64,000 nucleotides of DNA from Pachypanchax playfairii (taxonomy: Eukaryota > Chordata > Actinopteri > Cyprinodontiformes > Aplocheilidae): positions 1,332,065 through 1,396,064 of the forward strand of contig SSNP01000024.1 of assembly GCA_006937955.1 (NCBI GenBank). The letters are read 5' to 3'. The notes under the pieces are model-generated. The model did no database searches, was not told the DNA's origin, and was given only the letters and a program-made list of their open reading frames with translations. The position numbers were made by a program, and so were the translations under genes. Below, piece by piece: positions 45,793-58,327 of the stretch (the stretch's first letter is position 1; each line of letters starts with the position of its first letter).

Positions 45793-48700
45793 AAAAGGCA
45801 ATGTTCCAGAAAAAACGTGGTGTATTTGAAAAGACAACTCTGGTTAAAGACCGGTTGGAATTTTTCACAAATATTCCAGAACTTTTATCTGACAACGGCT
45901 ACGGATTAATAATGGAAGCTGGTTCCACGAGGGAGGAGCCTGATATCTGAAAGCTCTGACTCCCATTCGTCTCTTATAAACTCTAACAGTCTGATAGCAA
46001 AGGGCTGTATAAGAATAATATGGAACAAGAAAACCTTTATTATAAGATAGAGCTTTGTTTTCAGATTTGATTCTGCTGAATGTAACAAAGTGTGTCGTTC
46101 ATCAAATGCAAACACACACACATGCACTCTTACACTTTAACTATAGTATTCTATTTATGTACACCAGAGAAGTATAGAACTATTTACAATGTTTATAGGT
46201 CACTGTGGCCCAGTGGAGAACTCAAAGTCGTCTTAAGATCCATTTGTAGGTAAACTAATAAAAAACCTGTCAGCAAACTCTTGCAGGCACCAGAGAGGTG
46301 GCGTTCGGTTTGTCACCAAGGCTATAAACATACACTGAGCAGTAAACTAAGGGGTTAAGGAGCCATTTCAAGAGCACATTCTAACAAAGAGGTTTGCAAG
46401 GTGCTGTGGGAGGTAAAAGTGGAGAGAAGAGGAGCCACACACACACACACACATACACAGGGAACATGGTGATGCAGCTCTGGTTTTCTCCCCCTTCTTT
46501 GCGTGCCTGGAAACCATGGCAGCGGTGTCTAATGGTGCTGCAGCCGTCTCCATGCCAACGCTGGTGGCAGCTTTCTGTGGAGATCAGGCTCGCCGGGTGA
46601 CACCTGAAGAATACACACACAAGCACACACACATGCAAACATTTGTATATACAAGCAGGGAGCTAGTGAAAAGGAGAAAAAAGAGAACAAAGAAGAAGGT
46701 GAGGTGTGCACAGGTGAAGGGGTTGAAACACATGCAGGGATGAACACAAGACCAGAGAACAGGCACACACATGTACACACATGTTTTCAGCAGGTGAGCA
46801 GAAAGCCAACCTCTCTTTTATCCTTCTCCTCCTGTTCTGAGTCAGAGTGCTCCACTCTGTCTCTTTAATTAGACACACATTCAACATCATCTTTCTCCCT
46901 AAACAAAGCACACAAAAACAAGTGTACACAACTGACAAGAGCACTTCATAACTCTCCCCTAAACAACACATGTATATATAAAAACACAATCCCAAATATT
47001 AAAAACCTGGTCTCTGGTGTCAGTTTGAAGGACTGTGGGTGCTGAGAGACCACGCAGAGGGAAGAGCCATGAAGTGATGCTTCTTATTCATGCTGATTCC
47101 CCCACTGGGTGCACAATCTCATTTACCTAAACAATGCATTTTAGACAGGACAAAAAGGACACATAGGTAGAGCTGTGTGTGTGTGAGGACAGGTGATAGA
47201 CAGCTATTGCCCTTGGTGTGATTATTCTGCACGTGAGGAAAAGAAAAAGGTTATCAGCACGTTTCAGCGTGTGTGTTAGGCTACAGGAGAAGTGACTGGC
47301 TCAGGAGAGTATGTTGGTTAGCTTTGCCAAGGCATTGAGCACCACTGTCTGCATCTGATAAAGGAAGGAGGCATGAAAAGGCAAACAGAGCGAGCCAGGG
47401 AGGAGAAAATTAAAAGGCTCTTGAGTGAAAAGGCGGTTGAGAAATGTGGTACTTGACCTCGCATGTCTGCTTAGCATGAATGGATGAGGCTGAAATGTCT
47501 CTTTATCAGTCTCTGCTTTCCTGTGCATTAACTGCACTACACATGTAGTCCATAAATAAAACCCTGGTTGCTTTGTTTTTTAATCATTTATTCATGTAGT
47601 ACTATTATTTTGTAACATTCACATTTGTTTCCAGAGCAGAATCCTAAACAATCCAAGGTTGGAAAGGTAAATGGACCTCGAGGACTGTTTACAAGAATAG
47701 AGTTTAATTTTAGAAACAAAATCTTGTTTATTTATTAAATTGGACATTACTTGATTGTCTTCTTCTAGTTTTCTCTTTTCTTCTGTTTCCTTAAACCATC
47801 TAGTTTAGACTGACAGACTTCTTAAGAGAAAGTTTCATTTCCACTGAGGTTTATCAGAAAATGATTTAACCTAGTTTAAAGAATCTTGTTTTCTTCAATG
47901 ATACAGGGCAAAAAAAATGGAGGGCCGCAACCAAAATTTGAATTCCTCTAATTGCTTATCATGTTGATAATGTTAGATCTTCATTAGACACAGTCGGCTC
48001 ATTGGTTTAATTCAGAGCTGTATATTTCTCGAAAAGAAAAAAGCTATGATCTACTAGGTTGGAAACATTTGTATAACTGAGTCTTCTAACATAGAAAAGA
48101 GCCAAAACTAGAACTGCATCATTTATCCTTATCCATATTTCTTTTCAGAACCAGACTGATGAAAAGTCCAAACTTTGTTGGACGTTGTCTCCCTAAAATT
48201 ATCCGTAGAGAAAATTCTGATGAATAAAATAGTTTCAATTATTAAAAATATTGATACTGTCACTCTGTTGTATCTGGTTCATTATCCAGTGAAGCAGCTT
48301 AAGAAGTAACATTAGAACCTGATTGGCTGTTAAAGGGGTGGAAATAAAAACCAATGGCCCAGTAACTTGGAGAAACGTGAAGTCACAACAGACTCAACTG
48401 TAGACATGAGAAACATAAGGATTTATCATTTTTACAGATAAAAGAAAGAAAAACTGACATTAAACAGGAAACATTCATGTAATCTGATCATTTAGTTTAA
48501 TAATTTCTTTAGGCAGAAGATTAAACACCTACAACATCATGAGTTTATATCTCTATTTATATAAACACACACAGTCTCTAAATATTGTGTTCTCTGAATA
48601 TTCACTAACAATGGAACCATAAGAATTGTTTTTTAAACCATTGATTTGTTGCATGAACCAAATTTTGTGTTTTTTTTTTATTCTTCTGAATGAGAGACAG

Positions 48701-50312
48701 ACACCTGAATGAGTTTCAGCATATTTAAATGACTGAAATTACCAATACCAGTAAATTGAGGTTGAACCTGAACGTTTCCTTAAACAGGGAGAAAATGGTG
48801 GATATTTTTAAGTCATGGTAAAATCCAAAAATATTTTAAAAGGGGAGTTGTTTATATATTACCAATCTGCAGCTGGAGATATCTGCAGAAGTCACGAGAG
48901 CAGGATTTTGCAACTGAAGTGCTTTATTGAGCATTAGTTGCACATTAATGGCTAAATAGATTTGGTCAGAAAGGGATTTTCTTCCCCTCAAGCAGTTTTT
49001 TTGTAGTTGTGGGCAAAAAAAGCTTGCTGGACAAAATATTCAGCACTTCCCCCTAGTTCACACTCTGATACTAGACTGAATGCATCACATATTGAATAAC
49101 TGTGCTGCAGATAAATCTAAAATGTATATTACAAACCATGTTAATCCTCTAAGGTTACTTTTGTAAATCCCTCAAAAACTCGCTGAAAATAAGATTTTCA
49201 AGTCTTATCTCGGTGATGGACATCTGGTTCAAATGTTCTTTTCTTCCTGCAGTCCTTTCATAATTTGGTTTCCTTTCTTTCTTTATTTCCACTGCACCAC
49301 CTCAGTCCATGTGCCATTCTTCATCTGCCTTTCTTCTTTCTTCCAGAACATTGTCTAAGGGACAAGGTATCAGGAACTAGCTGTTCATGACAAGTCTTTG
49401 ATTGCATTATCTTTGCTTGGAAAACCACCTTGGCTGATCTTTAGAAGCCCTCAAAGTGTTAACAAACAGATGAAGAAGTAATGTGGATTTTATGTACAAT
49501 AATTGTAGATAAAGACACCAGAATTACTATATTTTCTTGAGCTTTGTTTGCATTTATTAACTTTTCTTATTTTTTATGAATTATATTTTATTTCTGAAGA
49601 TTTTTTTGCCTGCATTCATTGTTCATATCATAGAAGCAGAACCCCGTTCTCATCCAAATCCAAAGAACTGGCTTTTACCAGCCCAGCAGGAGGGTTTAAA
49701 TGGTACATAAAATTCAACTCATTGATGCATTTTAAGATTCAGTTTCTTAAAAAAAGACATTTGATGCACTGATGCAGCGCACACCACACGTTTTAACCCT
49801 CCCCCACTCACATCCTGCCGATCAACAACAGCTCCCTGATGATGCACAGCAAGACAATAACTCCTGCATAAATGTCTACAATCGTCTTTTATCTGCAGAT
49901 GTATGTCTGATGTGAGGGATCATAAGAATGAACACCTACGTAGCATGAAAGAACATGTGATCCACCCATCAGTCCTCTACAGGACATCATGTCAGTGTCA
50001 GGTTTCATCTGCTGTGAAAACTGCACACTGTTGCCCTAAAGTCAACCAAAACGCTAGAATCCAGTTTAGCTGTTTGAGATCACATCGTCTTTATAGTGAC
50101 CTCAGATGTCAGAGAAAAATCATGACTGATAAAAGGGAAAGAAACTATTAAATACATAAAGTGTTTATTTGTATTCATACAAGCTTGTAATCTCAGACTA
50201 GGAAATATCAGATCTATAATACATTATTTATGTTCTTTACCAAAGGTCTTTGTTGGATCTATAATACTCTTAGATCTTTCTGATGTTATTATATCTATAA
50301 AAAGTGTGATTT
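45793..50312. other. Non-coding DNA with CA repeats
   Basis: No gene was recognised in 4.5 kb. (CA)n is at 46436-46455, with further CA-rich stretches at 46612-46640 and 46760-46785. Overlapping frames at 46368-46995 on both strands are driven by these repeats. The 47.5-50.3 kb part is plain AT-rich DNA. Confidence 0.45.
46436..46455. repeat. (CA)n microsatellite
   Basis: Nine CA units followed by an imperfect extension (TACACA). Confidence 0.85.
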
Positions 50313-50677
50313 CAAATCCATCCATTTTCTGAACTTGCTTCTTCCTGTTCAGGGTCACAGGGAGCTGGTGCCTATCTCCAGCAGTCTTGGGTGAGAGGCG
50401 GGGGACACCCTGGACAGGTCACCAGTCCATCACAGGGCCACACATAGACAAACCACCAGTCACACACACACATACTCACACCTAGGGACAATTTAGAGTC
50501 ACCATTTAACCTCTTACATGTTTGTGGACTGAAAAAAAGAAAGAAACCGAAGTCCCCGGAGAAAACCCACGCATGCATGGAGAGAACATGTAAACTCCAT
50601 GCAGAAAGACCCTGATTCCAACCCAAGACCTTCTCACTGTAAGGCAACAGCGCTACCATCTGTTCCACCGTGCAGCC
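50313..50677 (-). mobile_element. tRNA-derived SINE, near full length, minus orientation
   Basis: Read on the minus strand, it begins GGCTGCACGGTGGAACAGATGG (tRNA-like head with A box) and continues AGAAGGTCTTGGGTTGGAATC (degenerate B box). It then has the body phrases GCATGCGTGGGTTTTCTCC, GGTGACTCTAAATTGTCCC and GATGGACTGGTGACCTGTCC. It ends in a GAAAATGGATGGAT tail (plus strand 50317-50330). It is the same family as 2018-2348, with a better preserved body and tail. A (CA)n run lies inside (50461-50472). No gene is affected. Confidence 0.85.
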
Positions 50678-50694
50678 TAAGATTTAAAATCTTT

Positions 50695-50905
50695 ATGATC
50701 CAATGAAACCACAACCTCCTTCTCAAAAACTGAACACATACAAGAGAAACTAAATGAGGATCAACATTGGAACTGGCAACCCAGCAGAAAAATCAGGAAG
50801 GGGAGGGGGTGAGTGGCTGAGAGCGGACAGTTTTTTATTCTTCTACATGAACTGCGAGACTCCGATTTGTCCACAAGATCTAATTCTTACATATTGCACC
50901 TTTAA
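50695..50905. mobile_element. Right-end fragment of a TTAA-type MITE
   Basis: The segment ends TCTTACATATTGCACC followed by TTTAA (TTAA at 50902-50905), the typical terminus of a common fish MITE (AGGTGCAATATGTAAGA in the other direction). The body has GACTCCGATTTGTCC and GGAGGGGGTGAGTGGCTGAG. No left end was found; the neighbouring SINE may mark the break. Confidence 0.45.
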
Positions 50906-52381
50906 CTAGGAGGAATTACATTAATACAATAAAATGCATTGGCACTACATAAATTAAATTCAACCACATCCAGTTTCTTAAAATAAAACTGAAGAACAAA
51001 CAGTTTAAACTTGGCTACAATCAGGAAAAAAATGAACAGCTTATTGTAAGTTTTTCTTTACTTCCAGGTGTCATTAACAGACATCCAGTCAATGCGAAAA
51101 AACAAACCACCTGACAACCCGTCAGTAATTAACCTTGTTTGTTTCACTACATCATGTCAAAGCCTTTAGTTAAACCGCTGTGTTCCGACACTTACAGTTT
51201 TTAAATCAGTCTAACGTGTAGCTTTCATCTGATCTGGTGACCTAGTTTAGCTTCCTCCTAATTCAATGTCTGACAAAAATGACTTGATTCGTTCTGTTGG
51301 AGCAATTCCAAATAAATTAGTGCAGACCTGTTTATCCCAAACTGCTCTGCTGATATTAAGCTAGTGACAAAGTGTCATTCATGAACAAGAAGAGAGAAAA
51401 AGAAAACCTAGGTCGTACATTCGTGCTGCTGTTCAGCAACAAGGTCCCGTCTGTGTATTACAGAATTCTGTCTGGATGTTATTTTTACCCTGAACGCGGC
51501 TCTGAATACGCTCCGATTTCTAAAGTGTATCTTGTTGAATTATCACAGCCTTAATGAAACATTTCGGCTTCTTTTATGTGAAGAGCTCAGGCAATCAGCA
51601 GATGAGATTGAGTTCCTCTGCGCTGATGGAGATGCAATATCATCTAATCAAACTCATGGATTCAATTAGAAATTCTCTGCTTCCCTTTTCACGTCAAAGT
51701 TTCAGACTTCTTCATGCTGTTCTTTTATACATTTTATAACTCGGTTTTAAACAGACAGTTTGATTCTCGGATGGTGCTGTTGAGTGCAGGAAACGTGTGT
51801 TCCATCTTCAGATCCACAGAATCGTAAATCAGCTGTGGGTGTTGATTCTTCTCATTTCCTGTTGAGTTAGAGCTCTTTTTAAGCAGTAAGCATTGGTCCA
51901 AGATCAGTAGGATTTTGGTGCAAGACCAAGGCTTGAGATGATTAATTTGGGTGTATTTCTGTGTGTGTGCTGACTCACCAGGAAGCTCTTGCTTTTTGAT
52001 GTGTATAACATATGAGAAACTGCAATGTGCAGGCAGTATTTGCTTTATGATGGTGAGAGATGGTGGTGGTTTATTCCTGCCCGTTAACAGCATGGGTTTA
52101 ACAAGATCCTAATTTTGTCCAGCTCCTGAACATGAACCCCGTGTTACTCCCCAGAGAGATCAGCTCTGACAACCACCCACATGAGATAAAAATAAACCCA
52201 TCACAAACTTTTGCTAAACTTTAACAAAGCAGAGGATTTTTAATTCTCACAGACGCGTTGCAACTGATAAGTAACTCAAATCTTTGAGGAATAATATTTT
52301 CCCGATAGTTGATCTGATTTCAGCGGCAAATACAGAATTTGAAGCAACACATCTAAGTTTAAGGCGTCTTAGCCGTCTTAG
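50906..52381. other. Non-coding DNA
   Basis: No gene or repeat was recognised. Frames at 51372-51739 (plus) and 51734-52093 (minus) are short and unassigned. Confidence 0.42.
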
Positions 52382-52597
52382 CCACTCTGATCATCTTTTG
52401 AGTTATTTTAAAGCGTCTCAGTGGTCTTTAAATTATGATTATGGCTTTTTACCCAAAATCACAAAACCTGTGATTTTCTAGGAAGTTGTTTCTGCATAGT
52501 GGCAGTAGCTCATTAGCAATTCACCTCTGTGCTGTGGGCGGAACTGTTGGCACGGAGGATCCCCCCAACCCCTCTCTGTTGTTGAGACCTCTCTCTG
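52382..52597 (+). mobile_element. Partial TTAA-type MITE (same family as 26451-26874)
   Basis: It begins CCACTCTGATCATCTTTTGAG and continues with CCCAAAATCACAAAACCTGTG and CAATTCACCTCTGTGCTGTGGG, collinear with the left half of the copy at 26451-26874. The right half is missing. It faces the inverted copy at 52711-53169. Confidence 0.75.
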
Positions 52598-52706
52598 CTT
52601 GACTTCTCCAAAATAATTTCTCCTTGATTTGTCAAACTTTGATTATGCAGATGGCTGTTACATGTAAGATACTAATATGAAAATAAAAACTCTCCCCACA
52701 GCTCCT

Positions 52707-53169
52707 TTAAAGACCCATTCTGATGAAAGTCGTGTTTTTTGTGTTGTTAACATGCTCTTGTAGCATTTTTCTGATGCTAGTGGACATATCTCAAGAAGAT
52801 TAAGCTCAAAATTGTATTTGAGTATTTCTACATTCAAATCGCTGTGAATCAGTAGCAGACGTAAAAATGTGGTTTAAAAAGACTGCGTTTGTGACGTAGA
52901 AAATCCACTGGATGGGCCACAAGCTAGCTGTAAGCTAGCAGTAGCACTAGCATAAACAGAGGGCTCTCAGCAATGGGTAGGGGTGGGGTGATCCTCCATA
53001 CCAATGGTTCCACCCACAGTGCAGAGGTGAATTGTTAATGAACTGCTGTCTTGCAAAAACTACATCCTAAAAAACAGCACAGGTTTTGTGATTTTGCATA
53101 AAAACGCCATAATCATAATTTAAAGACCGTTGAGACGCTTTAAAATAACACAAAATATGATCAAAGTAG
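52707..53169 (-). mobile_element. TTAA-type MITE, near full length, minus orientation
   Basis: TTAA (52707-52710) is followed by AGACCCATTCTGATGAAAG, the family's terminus. The body is the reverse complement of 26451-26874: GATTAAGCTCAAAATTG, CACAAGCTAGCTGTAAGCTAG, ACAGCACAGGTTTTGTGATT. The far end is decayed (ATATGATCAAAGTAG). Together with 52382-52597 it makes an inverted pair. It is non-coding. Confidence 0.78.
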
Positions 53170-56100
53170 TTTGTTAAATGAGTTGTACACACTTCATGTT
53201 ACTTCAGTGTTTGAATGCATAAAATCTAGTAAAATGTGATCTGTATCCTAAGTAGCTGTTAGCCATTAGCTTGACTTTGAGTGGCTGTTAGCTTGACGTC
53301 TCCATGAGACATTTTAATAAGAAATAAGATAGAAATTTGGGCAGTTGATGTTATGAACAGAATCAAACTGTACTGTAGTCTTCACCACACCTGAAAATTT
53401 ACCAGCTGTAGACCTACTCAGAATATAGTCTCTATGTTTGATGCAGGAGACTGATGTCCCAGGACTGGCCTACTTTAGCATGGTTAGGAAGCTATCTGAC
53501 TACTCTGAACTGGAACAAAACGGAGGTGGATTTTCATCCCACAAGCCCGTCATCTGTGCCCCTTAGCGTGACAGCCATGCCGTGTCTGTGTTCACGTGTT
53601 CTGTATGTAAGCAAAGTGAAGCAGGTTTTGATGAAAACAAAGTGACACAGTGGCCCAGGAGTCTCAAACGCTGACTGACACATGTGCCACAGAGTTTTTT
53701 GGGGGACTTTGTCTCACAAATATAATCCCTATATTTATTTTTTTATCCATCTTTTGACACCCATGCTAATAAATTGTGTCAGTAGAATGTTTTTTGACAA
53801 AACACAAAACTATGTTAGAGGTTAGAATTCCACTGACAAACATCAGACTCCTTGTATTGATGTCTGATTTCTGAGTATTAAAATATATTTTATAAACACA
53901 GACATTGCACACAGTTTTGGCTGCAGCAGTGCTTATACAATGGAGCATGACTTCCTGCACGGACTCTCACATATCCTGCACAGATAGAAACACGGTTCAC
54001 TTGCCCATTATGCTTCTCCTGCTGCAGTGCAAGCTGGCTGAATGGATGCATGATTTGAGAGCCTTCTTTGAAGTTCACCGAGGCAGGGAATGGGAAGTGA
54101 TGGATTTATGCGTCTTGACATGCTTTACTTGCACAGTGCCCCTCTTGGTGACACCGGCTCAACTTCGATCTGTGCCACAAATTTTAATCGTATTATTTCA
54201 GAGCTGACAACCTCTTATGATTCACCATCCTCCATCTCCACTTTGTCTCTCTTGACTCCTTTTTTGATACCTCTCATGTCTCTCTGCCTCTTACCTCCCG
54301 GCCGTGAAGGTTTTCATCCTGTACTCCCTGGCGGCGTGGCAACTGTCCAAACAGGACATCTATGTTGTCACCCTGAATGTCCTTTAGTTCTTGTTCTGCT
54401 ACGCTACAAAGAGACTCTTTCCTCAACGTTCCTAGAGAAGAGTTCATTCTGTCGGCTCTGCAAGCAGCAGGTGTTAACTGGAACATCACAACCTTGCAGT
54501 AAAGGATGTTCACACAATGAAAATAAAGCATGTTTGGTCTATTCAAAACATTTGGTTTACTATGTGGTGTGAAACACAATAGGTTGTCTTTAAGACAGAC
54601 ATTAAATTGATGTCGGCCTTCGTTTATTAAATAAAACCCCAAAGGACGCATGCAAACACAAAACTAGCCATCATTTATTGATCCCAAAACTTTGTCAAGC
54701 TAACAGATGATTGGTTGACTCATAAGGCTCCAATCATCAACCATGAAGAAGGAATTGCAAGAGACGGTCACTGAAGTGAAGGATCATCAACACAGCTTAG
54801 AGCACAAGCTCCAGACAGTCCTTCATCAATTAACTGGGGAATGTAACACATTCAGCCCAACCAACTGCAGCTTGTGTTTGAACTAAAAGTTAACAGTTTT
54901 GGTCCAAAGCTATGAAGTATCTTGTGTGTCTATAGGAACCAGCTGCTGGACCAGCAGAGGCATGTAGTTTTAGTCATAAGGATCAGTTCCAGTCAGAATC
55001 TGTCAAAGAGCCTGAACCAAGGTGTTGCATCTTTAAGTAATGTGTGAGTTGTTACGTAAGCATGTGCTACAAGGAGGTCACAGTGAAATGAAATGCAACC
55101 TCTACAACAACCCCCCCCCCTTGATTCTGTTTCAAAGCAACCTGCACCTGCAAACTGCTCCAAAACACAACAGCGCAACAAGCGCAGAAGTCTCCGATTA
55201 GACTCTGTGCACTCGCGCGCCATGAGATCACAAACCAACATGTGACAGCACTCGAGTGCGTACTTGACCCACTGCTGAGGGTGCCACACTTCCCCCACTT
55301 TTACAAGGACCAGATGGTTTGGAGCAGAGTCCTACAGCTTCACAATCTATTCATGATTTTGTAAAGTTCAAATGCCAAAGTTAGCTCACGTCCTTATGAT
55401 GGAGGTTAGCCAGTAAAGCTGTGTGAATCAAGCAAGAGGGTAAAATCTTTACTACATAAAACATAAAAATTCCTTCCCGGCTGTTGCTCAGCATCACCCC
55501 TTTCATTCAAGTCACACACCTTTTGACTTACAGAAAGAAGTCCAGTACGCTAATGATGTCAGCAGACGGCAGCGTGATTGTGTGCATTTCTGATCTTTTA
55601 TTCAAAAGACGTTCTGCAGCGGGACGACGGCTCCCTCTCTGCCTCTTCTGGGAAATTTCTCTGACTCCACAAACACACAACTGTTTGCCCTCACTGCCAC
55701 AGCGAGTGACAGAAGATGAAGGCTTGATAACAGTAAAATGTGTGCCCAGTGTCCTGCAGGGGGATCCAGCTGTGATCAAACATTTATCAAAGAGAGGATA
55801 AAACTTGAAAAGCAAAGTTGAAAGGAATTCATCATTTTTCACCTGATCGCAACATCATTTCCTCAAGTTTAATTTAGGACAGCTATTATTGGTGATCACT
55901 TTCTCAGCTTTTACCTCAAAATGTTACATTGTTTTAGAGGCCATTAGCTTCAAAGGACATCATCATTAGTCATGCCAGCTGCTGTCAGCTTTCTCTCTGC
56001 GGGGCTACCCTAATGGCTGCACGGTTAAGGATAAACTTGCACGGCAGTAGCAGGCGGTTGCTCTGAGTTCACACGCTGAAACGTGAACCCAAGCTGTTCT

Positions 56101-56221
56101 GTTGTTTCTTTTTGCACCCATGTCTGGATTTGTATTTTAACTAATTTAGGGGAACCAGAAACTTGGAAGCTCTCCCTACCTTAACCCTAACTTTAACCTT
56201 GTTAAATGTTCAGCGTGAAAT
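53170..56221. other. Mostly non-coding DNA; candidate exon at 54.3 kb
   Basis: One minus-strand exon candidate (54295-54457) is listed separately. A plus-strand frame at 53905-54207 also has protein-like stretches (CKLAEWMHDLRAFFEVHRGR) after a pyrimidine-rich acceptor-like tract ending at about 54028. Frames at 54993-55298 and 55484-55842 are unassigned. A 10-base C run is at 55111-55120. Confidence 0.35.
54295..54457 (-). other. Candidate internal coding exon, unrecognised protein
   Basis: On the minus strand a pyrimidine-rich acceptor (CACCTGCTGCTTGCAG, AG at 54459-54458) is followed by 163 bases open in one frame. A good donor follows (CGGGAG then GTAAGAGG at 54294). The peptide includes AEQELKDIQGDNIDVLFGQL and reads like a real soluble protein, but I do not recognise it. 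The block is GC-richer than its flanks. The plus strand of the same DNA also gives protein-like pieces (KVFILYSLAAWQLSKQDIYV at 54307-54366, ending at a stop at 54385), so the coding strand is not certain. It could be an exon of a host gene spanning this window, or a fossil exon. Confidence 0.33.
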
Positions 56222-56375
56222 GTTTGTGTTGTAGGGTAGTTGTTCAGCCTCGCAGCCAGAAGGTCCTGAGTTTGAAGCTCTGAGTATTTAGCCATGGGTT
56301 TCCTTCCACAGTCCAGAAACATGAAGACATAGTGATTTAGATTCCTGGTGTGTTTGTGATTGTGTACCTGTTTTT
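56222..56375 (+). mobile_element. Degenerate SINE fragment
   Basis: The phrases CAGCCTCGCAGCCAGAAGGTCC, then TTTCCTTCCACAGTCCAGAAACATG and TGTTTGTGATTGTGTACCTG are in the order of the SINE at 50313-50677 (sense orientation). The A box is gone and the B box is broken. Confidence 0.5.
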
Positions 56376-56384
56376 CCTATCTTT

Positions 56385-56625
56385 ATAGGGCATTTTCGGT
56401 ATAACCATTTATGTTTTCAGGACCAGTAGTTCTTACAGAGACCAAAACCTGGTCCTAATACTGCGGAGTGTCGTTTTTGGATTAGGGCAAAGGTTTAGGG
56501 TATGAATTAGGTTTATGATTTAAGTTAGACATGTACTGGTCATGGTTAGGATTTGTGTTTGGCCACAGAAAGGAATGGAAGTCGTAACAAGGAGAGAAAT
56601 ACAAATATGTGTATGTTTGGAAATA
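56385..56625. repeat. Decayed GGTTAGGG-rich dispersed repeat
   Basis: GACCAAAACCTGGTCC, then GGTTTAGGGTATGAATTAGG and GGTCATGGTTAGGATTTG, ending AGAAATACAAATATGTGTATG. This matches the plan of a dispersed fish repeat whose middle is made of GGTTAGGG-like units and whose end reads ATAGAAATACAAACATGTG. The copy is old. The (CTACCTTAACCCTAA) phrase at about 56177 may belong to another copy in the other orientation. Confidence 0.4.
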
Positions 56626-56964
56626 GTCAACCTGACTGTCTAGTGTTCACTGGACGTAGACTCAAGCAGATATAGACGATGGAGGGTCTGCAACACAAGC
56701 TGACATCACCAACACAGACCAGAAGACATCAAAAATATCTAAATCTCTGTTGACTAAACTTGTTAAAAATAAAACACTGTTAGACATTTAGATCAAGTCT
56801 CAGAGATCTAATTGTATTTAACTGAGGTTTCACCAGGTTCAGAAACTATAATCTGTTTCCTGTAAGTTGAATTTAGGATCTTTGTCCTATAAACAGTTAA
56901 TTATCTTCTCAGCCAACAAGCCAGGGAAATCAAAGCTATCAAATCACCAATCAATTAAACATAA

Positions 56965-57090
56965 GGGATTTTCTTTGGTTGTGGAAGGAAACATGTGTGA
57001 GGAGAACATGTAGCGTCCACTCAGAAAGGTTTGAGTGAACCGGGATTACAAACTGGATACACAGTCAATCTGTTAGTTTACCACACAGCC
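56965..57090 (-). mobile_element. Degenerate SINE head fragment
   Basis: GTGGAAGGAAACATGTGTGAG, then GGAGAACATGTAGCGTCCAC and CAGAAAGGTTTGAGTGAACCG, correspond to the head half of the local SINE family on the minus strand, in the right order. The core and tail are missing. Confidence 0.45.
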
Positions 57091-58327
57091 AGCTTATTAT
57101 TGGACCGTTAAAATACTTCTTGCAGCAGCTAAAACTGGAATGCTTAAAGTTTCACAATGTGAATCTGCCACATCATCTGCTGTCAAACCTCTTCCTGTCT
57201 GTCAGCAGGCCTGTAGTTTAAAGTGTGAACTATATGTCTGCATGCCCAGGAGCTTGTGCCTGAGTCGCCTTATGAACACGGGTCACAACAGATAGATGAA
57301 TAGCTGTGCATCAGCACATGCAGAGCAGCCACTGACTAAATTATTTATGCAGCTGTGATACAGTATTTTTCATCTGTGCTGCCTCGTCGTCCCTCCGTGC
57401 TGTGAAAAGCAGATGGCACATTTTGAAGAGGCAGTCATGTGTGCAGAGGGAAGGATTGATGGGATGGTGTCTCAGTCCACACAATCAAGTTGGAGGATTT
57501 TTTGTTTGTTTTTTGAACTTGCTGATATGTTTATATATTTGCATAAAAAGGAATAGAGTTTTGCAGATTTGTGCATATGCGTGTCGACATAGATCTATTA
57601 AAGTAACCGTGTGTATTTGCACATACAGAATCAGGGAAAAGGCCCAGTCAGAGTCTGTTGGTGGGGCAGGAGTGCGTGCAGTGTAGAAATGAGAGTGTCA
57701 TTACTTTAGCTAGGAGGCTCCTCCACTATTAACTAATGGATTCTCCACCATCTGCTCAGACAGGCTCCACTGGTTATTCCTTTCCCCCTGATTTGTTCCT
57801 GGAGAAGTTGTTCCTCTCTGGTCTGGAAGCTCCAGGAGTGGCTGAAGCCCTCCAGCTGTGTGGTTCAGCTCTGCATTCAGCAGCTGTCTGTTTCTCTTTC
57901 TTTCCTACATCTCAGTTGGTGTCCAAACTATTTTATTTTCATTTACATCATCGACATTTTCCAAAATCTTTTTCTAAAACAAAGACTGAATCCCACACAC
58001 AACACAATTACTAATTATTAAAGATTTTATCACTAAAAATAACAGAAAATATGTTTAAAACATCAGCCTTGTGGAGTTCATAAAACTTGTAAAATGGAGT
58101 CATGTAAACAGTTCTGTTTAAATGAATGATGACAGGTGTTAAAAAATAAAAAGCTGTTGTCTCTGTGTGAGAGGATTATAAACTCAAACCATCCACTAGA
58201 AGAGAAACATCTGGGTCTAAAAATGTGTCATTTTCTTTATAACATTACAAATAAAAGAGAAAAGATCCCAAATCTTGTAGTAACTGGATTCAGTTATGTA
58301 AAGTATTCAATATAGCAGGTTTTTGAG
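57091..58327. other. Non-coding DNA
   Basis: Nothing was recognised. A 92-codon plus-strand frame at 57736-58014 (MDSPPSAQTGSTGYSFPPDL start) has ordinary protein-like composition at its beginning but no known motif and no clear splice context. Confidence 0.38.

Noticed and set aside
46513..46610. ATG in a good Kozak context (MAAVSNGAAAVSMPTLVAAF) as a gene start
   Set aside because: The frame runs straight into CA-repeat sequence and has no splice donor or recognisable domain.
46368..46995. Cluster of overlapping cysteine/valine-rich frames
   Set aside because: Produced by the CA/TG microsatellites (VCVCVC-type peptides).
53650..53780. CAGTGG-type start with GTCTCAAACGC as a hAT terminus
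   Set aside because: No matching opposite end or target duplication was found.
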